From NCBI RefSeq assembly GCF_000208925.1, contig NW_001915055.1, positions 1-31,365 of the forward strand: a stretch of 31,365 bases of DNA, read 5' to 3'. This stretch comes from Entamoeba histolytica HM-1:IMSS. Its lineage: Eukaryota > Evosea > Mastigamoebida > Endamoebidae. The translations under genes were made by a program, and so were the position numbers. The notes under the pieces were generated by a model. The model was not told the DNA's origin. It made no database searches and saw only the letters and a list, made by a program, of their open reading frames with translations. The first letter of the stretch is position 1, and every line of letters starts with the position of its first letter. This document shows positions 1 through 8,121 of this stretch, one piece after another.

Positions 1-1204
1 TACATTAAATACATTAATAACAAACACAAAAATATAAAAGAAATTATGTATTAATAAAATACAATTAGTATCAAATACCTTTCTTCTAATTATATTATAT
101 TTTCATTATTGTATCATTAAATAATAAATAATATATTTAATTATGTAAAATTAGATTTATTCAAACAATGATAAATGAAATTTATTAAAATAATTGATTT
201 CAATGTGAAATATTCAGAGATATTCAATCTTAATTTTATAAAATATGTAAATAGTAGCAACACGTATTTCATCAATATTTGTATTGATATATCATTTCGC
301 TCAACAATAATGTTCAAAATGAATTTCTAACTATCTAATATTCTTTTCTATCAATAACACATTATCTAACATAACAAACTTGATGAATTAATACAATGAA
401 GTTATTATTGCATTGAGTATCAATATATCATCCATTATTTTGTACAATTGAATTTAACAAATGATTCATCAATTAAAACATCAACAAGACAATGTGAAAA
501 ATACTGTTTTAACTTTAATTTAATTAATTCTTGTAGGGTACGAAAATTAGCAAAGAAAAAATGCATCTAAATAATTTACAAAAAAGAAAAAAGATGCAAA
601 ATAATTTGCATCAATAGAATATTCCACTTTCTTATATTTTGCTCATAAAATAAAAAAAATAAAAAGTATGATAAATACAGAATATGTATATATTTATGTT
701 TATATTTTATAATCAATTGTATTCATTTTGTATGAAATATTAATGAAATAGATGATTTGATTATTCATATTTATTTTTATTCTTTTCTTTATATGTTATT
801 TATCTATCGTATTTTTATATATTTATTTTTATATTTATTTCTCTGTTTATATTATTTATATCATTGTGTTATTCTTATTATCTATATATTATTATATTAT
901 TATTATTTTATGTTTTTTATGTTTATATTCTTTAGATTTTCTTATTGTTATTCTTTTATATTTAAATGTATTTTATTATTTGAATATTCATCTTTATCAT
1001 TTTTATATTATTATCATTTATATCTATTTTCATTTTATATTTATTCTCTTTTGTTTTATATTAATATTAATTTTATCTTTTATACTTTGATTTTATTATT
1101 ATATCATTGACTATCATTTCTCGTTTTATTTATCATTTATTCTTATTATTCTTTTGTTTTATATTCTATCTATGTTATATATTCATATCATTTTCATTTA
1201 TATT
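1..1204. other. gene-free AT-rich flank
   Basis: No supportable gene. The only long open frame (757-1110) encodes a run of Tyr, Phe, Leu and Ile read from T-rich DNA and looks compositional. A short stretch near 547-626 carries GATGCAAAAT and TTTGCATCA words that resemble those at the inner part of the inverted-repeat arm (2199-2295), so it may be a decayed piece of the same element. Confidence 0.6.
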
Positions 1205-2481
1205 TTATTACATGTTATATGTTATAATAATAACATAACACATATGATTGATTATATAATAAACATCATGTTTAAATTATACATATAAATAATAAACATA
1301 AAAAAAGAGTAAAATATTTTTCATTAATAAAATATTGTTAATCATTTTACACAATTAAATTAGACACTTTTTATTGAATATTTCTAATTTTTAAAATAAA
1401 AAACACACCATTTATTTATTTCTTCTTTTATTACATCTTTGTGATTTATTATTTTTATATTCTTCTTCTACTTTCTTTTTATTCTTTTATATATTTATAT
1501 TCTTTTTATATTATTTGTTTTTTGGTGTTGTTTATATTTCTTTCTTCTATTATTTATCAATTTTATATTCATTTATTCTTTTTATTTCTTTTTTATTAAT
1601 TCTTGAGTATTGTATATTTCATTATTATTTCATTTGTGTATTATCAAAATATATGTTTTATTGAATTTGTGTTGAACAAAATATTGAATAAATCAACATT
1701 TTCATTCTTAATTATTAATTATTTATTCTGAAATGTTGTGTATATTTATTATATTAAATGAATATGATGAATGAATATCAATATTATTGTTTATTTGATT
1801 TTAAAAAATAATAAATGAATATGAAATAATAAATGAAATAAATAATGAAGACAATGAAATGATAATGAAATAGAATAATCTAATATTGAACAAATCAAAT
1901 AAAGAATATATTGAATATATTAATAATGTTACTTTATTATTTGTTATTTCAATTATTAAATATTAATAAATTATTATTCATGAATATTTAATTGATATTT
2001 TACAATTTCATTTTCATTTTATTTAATAAATGAAATATAAATAATAAATGAATGAATAATAATTTAATATATGAAATAATAAAAAGAAATAAAAGATAAA
2101 TAATAAAGAAATATGATGTATTTAATATATAATATAATTTATTATCAAATATAATAATAATATCAAATGATGAATTATTTTTATTTCAAAATATTTTGCA
2201 TCAATAAAATATGTTGCTAAATATTTTGCATCATTAAATTTTGCATCATTAATCTTTGCGCTTTTTTTTATTTGTTGAAATAAAATTTGCATCCTTTATT
2301 TTTTTCTTTCTTTTCTTCTTTTATCATCTCTTTTGTTTTATTACTCTTTATCTTCTTTCTTTTTATCTTCTCTCCTTTCTACTTTTATTCTTTCTTCATC
2401 ATATCAAACTTCTTACTTTCTTTTTATTCTTTTATATCATTCATTCTCTTCTTTTTCAATTATTTGCTTTTTTTCGTTGCC
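1205..2481 (+). repeat. left arm of long inverted repeat (candidate Polinton terminal repeat)
   Basis: This arm is the reverse complement of 30100-31365. By eye the middle (about 1680-2290) matches almost base for base, while the outer part (about 1300-1680) has more small indels and substitutions. The inner edge is sharp: both copies share TTTTCGTTGCC and diverge immediately after base 2481 (left) and before 30100 (right). The outer edge is uncertain because the partner arm reaches the window end. The inner segment holds several TTGCATC words and a long pyrimidine-rich tract at 2287-2470. Terminal inverted repeats of several hundred bases or more are typical of Polinton/Maverick elements, and a Polinton-type polymerase fossil lies just inside; that assignment is inference. 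Confidence 0.85.
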
Positions 2482-2703
2482 TGATTTATCTATATTTGTA
2501 ATTTGAATTAATTCATCTGTCAATTTTACTTTAGTATACATTCCTTTTTGTACAGGACATGGTGGATCAGATGAATCTATTGATAAACATTTATTATCAT
2601 GAACACCTGAATTAGCTTCAAGTATTCCATCTGAATAATTGAAGTATTTGATAAGATCACCTGTTTCTTCTTGATCCAATGCTTTAATAACATTATAATT
2701 CAT
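2437..2703 (-). CDS. unrecognised gene, 3' part fused into repeat arm
   Basis: An 88-residue open frame starting at an ATG whose complement ends at 2703. I do not recognise the product. It is acidic, has two Cys (one in the run DPPCPVQKG), and has a beta-like stretch (KVKLTDELIQITNI). The last 14 or so codons lie inside the inverted-repeat arm, whose inner edge is 2481, so the natural C-terminus has probably been replaced by repeat-derived Lys/Glu-rich sequence. Upstream, the complement of 2721-2731 reads ATTGAACTAAT, a GAAC-type Entamoeba promoter element. The gene is divergent from the plus-strand gene at 2746 with only 42 bp between start codons. It could be the N-terminal part of a Polinton structural protein, but no motif proves this. 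An alternative is chance coding. Confidence 0.45.
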   Translation of the reverse strand: MNYNVIKALDQEETGDLIKYFNYSDGILEANSGVHDNKCLSIDSSDPPCPVQKGMYTKVKLTDELIQITNIDKSGNEKKQIIEKEENE

Positions 2704-2720
2704 CTTGTTTATTTTGATTT

Positions 2721-2731
2721 ATTAGTTCAAT
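2721..2731 (-). promoter_or_regulatory. GAAC-type core promoter of the minus-strand gene at 2703
   Basis: The reverse complement reads ATTGAACTAAT, 18-28 bp upstream of the ATG. It continues as TAAATC, closely matching the OST1 promoter (GGAACTAATAAAAAG). The known Entamoeba GAAC element is AATGAACT. Confidence 0.4.
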
Positions 2732-2745
2732 CTTTTATTTCATTC

Positions 2746-3213
2746 ATGAAGTTTGGGAATTGGAAGAGATTTAAAGAAGGATTAAAGAAATTAGCTGCTA
2801 CATTAGCAATTGGAGCTAAGTTAGGAGGGAATGTAATTGAAAAAGCAAAACCACTTATTTCTATAGCATCAGATTTTATTCAAGGTGGTGAAATAATTAA
2901 AAAAGGTACAGAAGTAATTAGTAAAATAGCAGAACCTACAAGTGAAGTATTAAATAGAATAGCATCAGGTGAAAATGTTGTTGGAGCAACTAAAAAATAT
3001 TTAAATCAAGTTAAAAGTGAAATACCAAATGATATTACTAAAACAGCAAGTAAAATTATTAATCAAGTACCTGAACATATTTCATTAAAACCTAAAGGAA
3101 GAACAGGAGTATCACCTAAATCTGCTTTATTTGCTAAAAGACTCAATGGTAATGAAAGTGAAATGAATAATGAAGAAGATTATGAAGATTATGATATTGA
3201 AGATTATCTATAA
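2746..3213 (+). CDS. small basic MKFG protein 1, Polinton-associated, unknown function
   Basis: A 155-residue protein using the ATG at 2746. The open frame extends upstream to 2671, but those residues are hydrophobic read-through of promoter DNA, and the MKFG start matches the next gene. The N-terminal 30 residues form a basic amphipathic segment (KRFKEGLKK then LAATLAIGAKLGG). A helical, Lys-rich middle follows (about 31-110), then a short KPKGRTG turn, and an acidic tyrosine-rich tail (about 141-155). No signal peptide or catalytic motif is visible. It resembles the gene at 3245 in start motif, amphipathic N-terminus and a central GGE motif, so the two look like paralogues. By analogy with small membrane-active or DNA-binding minor capsid proteins of Polinton-like viruses it could be a structural accessory protein; this is inference. 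The frame is intact although the nearby polymerase is dead. Confidence 0.7.
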   Translation: MKFGNWKRFKEGLKKLAATLAIGAKLGGNVIEKAKPLISIASDFIQGGEIIKKGTEVISKIAEPTSEVLNRIASGENVVGATKKYLNQVKSEIPNDITKTASKIINQVPEHISLKPKGRTGVSPKSALFAKRLNGNESEMNNEEDYEDYDIEDYL

Positions 3214-3244
3214 ATAATTAACTCTTTATTCTTAATTAATTGTT

Positions 3245-3598
3245 ATGAAATTTGGTTTTATTAAAAAGTTAAAGAATATAATTAAGACAGCAGGAAAGAA
3301 AATAGCAGGAATAGGAGGGAAGTTATATAAAACAACAGGTAATATAACAACTAAATTAATCCCTATTTCAAAAGGAATAGCATCATTTCTTCCAGGTGGT
3401 GAAACAATAGGAAAATTATTAGAAAGAATACCAAAATGGTATGAAACAAATGGAAAAGCACTCACAGAAATTAGTGAAGGAAAGAAAATAAAAGATGTTA
3501 TTAAAGATTATGGAAAAACACTTTATAATGATGTTCTTTTAAATAAAAAGAATTTATCAGCACTATCACCTTATGAACAAGAAAAACTAACACAATAA
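3245..3598 (+). CDS. small basic MKFG protein 2, Polinton-associated, unknown function
   Basis: A 117-residue protein starting 31 bp after the stop of the preceding MKFG gene, on the same strand. Its first 30 residues are very basic and amphipathic (KKLKNIIKTAGKK, then IAGIGGKLYK). A hydrophobic and Gly-containing centre follows (about 35-62, with FLPGGETIGK) and then a Lys-rich helical C-terminus. It lacks the acidic tail of its neighbour. The shared MKFG start, basic helix and GGE motif at similar positions suggest an old tandem duplication. There is no recognised domain. A chance opposite-strand frame at 3232-3465 is discarded as its shadow. Possible roles are membrane-active peptide, nucleic acid condensation or minor capsid component; none is proven. 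The ORF ends at TAA and the polymerase fossil converges on it from the other side. Confidence 0.68.
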   Translation: MKFGFIKKLKNIIKTAGKKIAGIGGKLYKTTGNITTKLIPISKGIASFLPGGETIGKLLERIPKWYETNGKALTEISEGKKIKDVIKDYGKTLYNDVLLNKKNLSALSPYEQEKLTQ

Positions 3599-3620
3599 TA
3601 AGAAAAAGAATCAATTAGAC

Positions 3621-4955
3621 TTAATTGAGAGCTTCATTTTTTAAAAATTTAATTGTTCTTTTAAATTCACTCAGACTTTTTACTTTAAAATCACGCTCTA
3701 TTTCAAAATGGGCTCCATACTTAGCTAAGTCAATGGTGAGTGGTTTACCCATATAAAGATACTCATACAGAGCAACTACATCCCCTTCAAATTTTTCATT
3801 TGCTGTACCAATGATGGCACTCTTAGGAATTCCTTTCATTCTTATTAAATAATCTATATCACCATCCTCATTAGTGAGAACATCAAGGTAAGACTTCTTA
3901 CCTAGAAAGATAGACTTAATTGACCAGGATGGTTTTCCTTTAACAGGGGGGAAGTCTGAGTAGAACTGACCTAGTTCAGAACCAACTAAGTCTCTACCAT
4001 ACTTTTCTTTAAACTCCTTCTCAAGTCTTGGTAGATCCTTTTCTTTATATGAATACTATCAGTGTTCTGATAATAAACATCAATGTCCAAATCTTCACAT
4101 AAATAAATTAATTCATTCATTATTCTCTTGGACATAGAGAGAATAAGAACACCAATAATGTTGGGGATATAAAAATCATCTATTTGTTTCTTAACATTTA
4201 ATATCCAAATATCAGAGTCATATAATTGCTCTCCTGTTATAATATCTTCTAAATTTCTTTTCCAATAAGAAAGCATTTTTCTTTTTGTCCTAAATAGTTT
4301 ATTTTCTTCCATGATTGGATTCTGAATAGTTTTGCCATAACAGGAGTTCATTATTAATTTAAATATTACTTCACTCGGATCATGTTCTGCTTTCTTTTGC
4401 TTTCTTATATCATAAATTTCCTTAATCTTTTCTTTGAATAAACTACCCTTTCCCTATTTCAATAAATTCCTTCTTTAACATTAAATTCTATTTCTTGATA
4501 TTTAAGTAGATCCTCTAAGTAAATTGAGTCTACTGTCATGATTGTTGGTTCATTTACATATTGATTTATTCCATTCACCTTCTTAATAATAATTGGCATC
4601 TTTCTAATTTTATTTACTTTTGTTATCTCTATAGTCACAATAAAATATGAGATTAATCGTTCTTGTGTAGTTTCATATTGTTGTTCCTCCATTAGATGTT
4701 CCAGATACCACTGTATTGGTTTCTTCATAACCCGGGGTGCTCCAGAAGGAAGAAATAGTCTTGCAACTGCTGATGGATAAAGACTGCAAGCATCAAAGTC
4801 TACTATTTCTTTATTAACCATATGTTTTTTATTTTCACCTAACATATTTCTACCACTATAAACTGATTTTTTAATATATTCTCTTACATTCCCAGTATAT
4901 TCAACTAATAAATCTTTTACAAAACAGTTAGTTGGGTATTGAAAATTAGCTGAAT
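3621..4955 (-). pseudogene. protein-primed family B DNA polymerase fossil (Polinton type)
   Basis: Homology runs in pieces from about 4955 down to 3621. The first piece (about 4955-4459) includes the family B motif A, DFDACSLYPSA. The second (about 4440-3986) has motif B, MNSCYGKT, and the motif C position reading YQNTDSIHI. The third (3839-3621) is the C-terminal region (MKGIPKSAI). In active family B enzymes motif C is DTDS; here the first aspartate is asparagine. Frames are broken around 4440-4460 (apparently two shifts), between 3986 and 3839, and the whole exonuclease/terminal-protein half is missing. The complete Entamoeba B2 polymerases are transposon-derived enzymes of about 1000 residues or more, so this is a dead 3' fragment. 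Confidence 0.85.
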
Positions 4956-4959
4956 GAAA

Positions 4960-5512
4960 AAGAAAAAATTAAAATTAAAAAGATGATGAGAAAAAAAGAA
5001 AGTAACTAAGAATAAAATTATAAAAACGAAATTTTGTTTTATAAAATAAAAATTAATGATAAAGGTAAATTTGAATTTAACAAAAGATGAATATTTATTT
5101 ACTATATTTAAATATTATAATGATTGTAATATAATAATAATTATTCCATAATATATTAATGTCTTAAAATATGATAAACATTATGAATAATTAGAGTTTC
5201 ATTAATTATATTAATGAGTTAAGAATAAATTAATATAAAAAATGAAAAATTTTTATGAAGTATTGAGTTAAGTAATTCTAAATACAACATATGTATAATT
5301 ATAATATTTAATAGTACTAATTAATAGAAAGAAACACATAATTAAATATTGAATTGGTTTCAAATATAAAAGAATATATTATTTCATTTATTACTTTCAC
5401 AGTTTTTCTTCAATATAAGAAAGAAAAATCTAAGATATAAATAATACATTACTATCAAATAAATAATTGTTATATACAACATTTGTACACTTAGAAGTAA
5501 AATAAAAGAAAA
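4960..5512. other. AT-rich spacer
   Basis: About 550 bp of AT-rich DNA between the polymerase fossil and the first cellular gene. I see no gene or RNA. The transition from recognisable polymerase sequence to spacer at about 4955 marks the truncation point of the remnant. The end of this stretch carries the promoter of the gene at 5541. Confidence 0.6.
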
Positions 5513-5521
5513 GAACTTAAA
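5513..5521 (+). promoter_or_regulatory. GAACTTAAA core promoter element
   Basis: GAACTTAAA lies 20-28 bp upstream of the ATG at 5541. The same word precedes three other genes in the window (13733, 15141, 17030). It looks like a merged GAAC and TATA-like Entamoeba element. Confidence 0.55.
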
Positions 5522-5540
5522 AAAAAAATAAAAAACAATA

Positions 5541-7040
5541 ATGCAAAGTAGAATTGTCATTCCAACCAAAATAACAGACATTGAATTATTAATGAAAGAC
5601 CCTACAAGTCCAATAGAGAGCAGAAAAGAATTATACCAAGGAGAAACGATTATTGTTAGTATAGTGATATATCATGATAGACAAATTTTATTTGAAGAAG
5701 GAGAAATTGGAGTTATAAAGTTTTCTGAGACTAAGCCAAAAATTGTTATTGTTACACAAACGAATATATCAACAGGGATATATCTTAATCCAGAAGAAGT
5801 AAATAAAATAGATTCTATTATTTTAAATAAAGAAGAAAATATAACAACCAATTATGATACAATAGGTAAATGGAATGATATAATGAAAGGAAATAATTGG
5901 AGAGTTATTGTTGTAGATAAATATTGTTCTATTCATTTATTAGTTTTTAAAGTATCTGTAGAATCAGAATATTTTAATAAACCAGTTTATTTAAGAAGTA
6001 CATTTTGGCCACTAATGAATATAGACTTTTATAAAAGATATCAAGACACATATTTTACACAGTCTTTTGAAAAGAATGAATTTCTTATCAACACTCTTCC
6101 AATTAAAATATACCAACCAATAACAATACAAAGAAAAATAATTAATAATGTTGTTTGTATTACATTAACAAACAATTTAATTATTCCAGTTAAAGTTAAA
6201 TCATTTAATATTTATTCTAAAATACAAAGAGGAGAAATACCAAAATTTCCAATCATTTTAAATCCGTATGAAAGCTTTACAATTGCATTTCCTATTCATT
6301 TAAAAAAAGAATTTATTGAAGAAAAAGTTGAAGAAGGAATAAAATCTATTAAAGCTATACCTCCAAAAATGCTTTCACCATCAAGTTCATTATTAAATAT
6401 GAAAGTTCCTGATAAACCAACACCTCAACCTTCAAAAGATAGTAAACTTAAACGTAAATTAATAAAAGGACTTAGTAGAAAAATAGAACTTGATACTCTT
6501 CAACCAATAAATCTAATGAGACAAAGCATGTCAATAGAAGATAGTTTTCTTCAAGAAGAAGTTAATAATGAAACAAATACTGATAAAGAAACTCAAAAAA
6601 TAAATAAAGAAAATCTTACTATTGAATTATCTTATAAAACAAAATTAATGATTGGAAGTATTTATCAAGAATTATCGTATAGTATTGACATTATTAAATT
6701 TCATTTTATTTCAATCAAATATAATATTCCTAAACATATCTATGCAAATACTTCTTTTAAAATTCAATTTGACATTCATTATAATTCTTATAAACTTCGT
6801 CATCTACTTTTTATTATTAATCAAATTGATCGTCCAGATGAAATTGATTGTCTTCATCCTACTTTAGATATTGGTATACTTAATAAACCTACTTTAATTT
6901 CTGTATCAATTGAGTTTATGGCAAATAAAGCTGGTGTCTTTTCTTTACCTCAAGTTTCCTTAAAAGAAACAAGAACAAATGAAGTATTTGTAGTTTATAA
7001 TTTATGTGATGTAGTAGTAGAAAATGAAGTTAAAATTTAA
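5541..7040 (+). CDS. unrecognised 499-residue beta-rich protein
   Basis: I cannot name this protein. It has no signal peptide or membrane span. The first 265 residues alternate hydrophobic and polar residues in strand-like patterns, and the C-terminal 130 residues (about 370-499) do the same, with segments such as HIYANTSFKIQFDI and a final KAGVFSLPQVSL region. Between them (about 275-350) lies a Pro/Ser/Lys-rich low-complexity linker. This looks like two or three Ig-like sandwich modules, as found in TRAPP-associated trafficking subunits, but the match is only in style and I would not assign it. The start codon follows a GAACTTAAA promoter by 20 bp. It is convergent with the eL8 gene, whose stop lies 86 bp downstream. 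Confidence 0.85.
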   Translation: MQSRIVIPTKITDIELLMKDPTSPIESRKELYQGETIIVSIVIYHDRQILFEEGEIGVIKFSETKPKIVIVTQTNISTGIYLNPEEVNKIDSIILNKEENITTNYDTIGKWNDIMKGNNWRVIVVDKYCSIHLLVFKVSVESEYFNKPVYLRSTFWPLMNIDFYKRYQDTYFTQSFEKNEFLINTLPIKIYQPITIQRKIINNVVCITLTNNLIIPVKVKSFNIYSKIQRGEIPKFPIILNPYESFTIAFPIHLKKEFIEEKVEEGIKSIKAIPPKMLSPSSSLLNMKVPDKPTPQPSKDSKLKRKLIKGLSRKIELDTLQPINLMRQSMSIEDSFLQEEVNNETNTDKETQKINKENLTIELSYKTKLMIGSIYQELSYSIDIIKFHFISIKYNIPKHIYANTSFKIQFDIHYNSYKLRHLLFIINQIDRPDEIDCLHPTLDIGILNKPTLISVSIEFMANKAGVFSLPQVSLKETRTNEVFVVYNLCDVVVENEVKI

Positions 7041-7125
7041 ATAAATAATAATTAAATAACTTTTATTTTATTATTTTTTTTTATGTAAAAAAACCATTAA
7101 AAATTTCCATAACAACCCATTGAAT

Positions 7126-7986
7126 TTAAGCAGTCTTGTCAGCCTTCTTTTCTTCAGCAACTGGAGCAGCTTTTTCTTCTACAGCAGTGGTAACAGTTAA
7201 AGCAGCTTGTTGTTTAGCTTTATCAGCAAGATCTTTATTAAGTTTACTTTGAATCTTCTTTTGTTTTTCATTGTGTTTAAATCCATTAATTCTACCACCG
7301 AATTCTCTGTACATATGAGCATTCTCGAAGTAGATAGATTTGACATTTTGAACAAGTGATTCAAATGCTGCTTTATCTTCTTTCTTAATTTCAGTAACAG
7401 CAACAACTGCAGCGGTTGATCTGTGAATTAATTGTCCAAGTCTAGCCTTTCCCTTAACAATGCAGTATGGAACTTGTAATTTCTTGCAAAGGTATGGAAG
7501 ATAAACAACCATTTCTAATGGTTCAACATCATGAGCAATAACAACTAATTTAGCTTGTTTTCTTTCGATTAATCTAACAACATTATTAATACCATAACTT
7601 AGAGTAGCTGGTTTTTCAGTTTTCTTTGAAGCAGTAGCCTTTTCTCCTTTTTGTGTTTTTTCAGCTAATTCTTTAGCAGCAGCTCTAATTCTTTGTAATT
7701 TAGCAGCTCTTTCTTCTGGTTTAATATGATCAAGAATCTTGAATAATTGAGTAGCATTAGTTTTGTCAAGAGTATGATTGGCAAAGATATTGACTGCTGG
7801 TGGGGTCTTTAATCTTTTCATTAATAATCTCTTTTCCTTTTGAATTCTGACATATAATGGATATTTAACATATCTAGTCAAATCACGTGGATGAGCTACA
7901 TTACCTTTTCCAAATACCTTCTTGTTGGCAACGATAAGTGGGTTGGTTTGTTTTGCTTGCTTTTGCTTATTAGCCTTTCCAGACAT
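7126..7986 (-). CDS. RPL7A: 60S ribosomal protein eL8 (L7a)
   Basis: A 286-residue structural component of the large ribosomal subunit. The basic N-terminus contains the family signatures NPLIVANKKVFGKG and PRDLTRYVKYP. The L7Ae RNA-binding fold occupies about residues 120-225, with GINNVVRLIERKQAKLVVIA and a DVEPLEMVVYLP segment typical of L7a. An Ala/Lys-rich C-terminal tail follows, as in other eukaryotic L7a proteins. The length is slightly above the usual 260-270 because of a Lys/Ala/Glu insert (about 100-118) and the tail. Codon use is strongly biased towards a few codons, as expected for a highly expressed gene. There is no intron. The upstream region (7987-8121) separates it from the stop of OST1 on the same strand. 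Confidence 0.97.
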   Translation of the reverse strand: MSGKANKQKQAKQTNPLIVANKKVFGKGNVAHPRDLTRYVKYPLYVRIQKEKRLLMKRLKTPPAVNIFANHTLDKTNATQLFKILDHIKPEERAAKLQRIRAAAKELAEKTQKGEKATASKKTEKPATLSYGINNVVRLIERKQAKLVVIAHDVEPLEMVVYLPYLCKKLQVPYCIVKGKARLGQLIHRSTAAVVAVTEIKKEDKAAFESLVQNVKSIYFENAHMYREFGGRINGFKHNEKQKKIQSKLNKDLADKAKQQAALTVTTAVEEKAAPVAEEKKADKTA

Positions 7987-8121
7987 GAAAAGAATGCATT
8001 AAAAGTAACCCTAAAATTTCATTTTCAAGATCATTTCAGAATTATTCACTTTTTAGTTACAATAAAATGATAATAAAAAAAACTAAAATGTATAGTTATT
8101 AAAATGGATATTTAAGATTGT

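Larger units (their letters stand above)
2437..4955. mobile_element. Polinton/Maverick remnant
   Basis: The segment holds a minus-strand gene fragment, two small plus-strand genes and a minus-strand protein-primed DNA polymerase fossil, directly beside a long inverted-repeat arm. Polintons are known in Entamoeba and normally also encode an integrase, a packaging ATPase, a protease and capsid proteins. None of these is recognisable here, so the element is heavily truncated. The 3' end of the polymerase faces the small genes, and its 5' end is lost at about 4955, where sequence becomes ordinary AT-rich spacer. The identification rests mainly on the polymerase motifs and on the adjoining long repeat. 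Confidence 0.7.

Noticed and set aside
757..1110. 117-residue open frame
   Set aside because: Almost only Tyr, Phe, Leu and Ile from T-rich DNA; no domain and no promoter-like element; the overlapping second frame is equally open.
2256..2501. Hydrophobic open frames in the left repeat arm
   Set aside because: They translate the pyrimidine tract into Phe/Leu/Ser runs; the mirrored frames at 30000-30413 in the right arm behave the same way.
2437..4955. A complete, active Polinton
   Set aside because: No integrase, packaging ATPase, protease or full capsid gene is recognisable, and the polymerase is broken and truncated.
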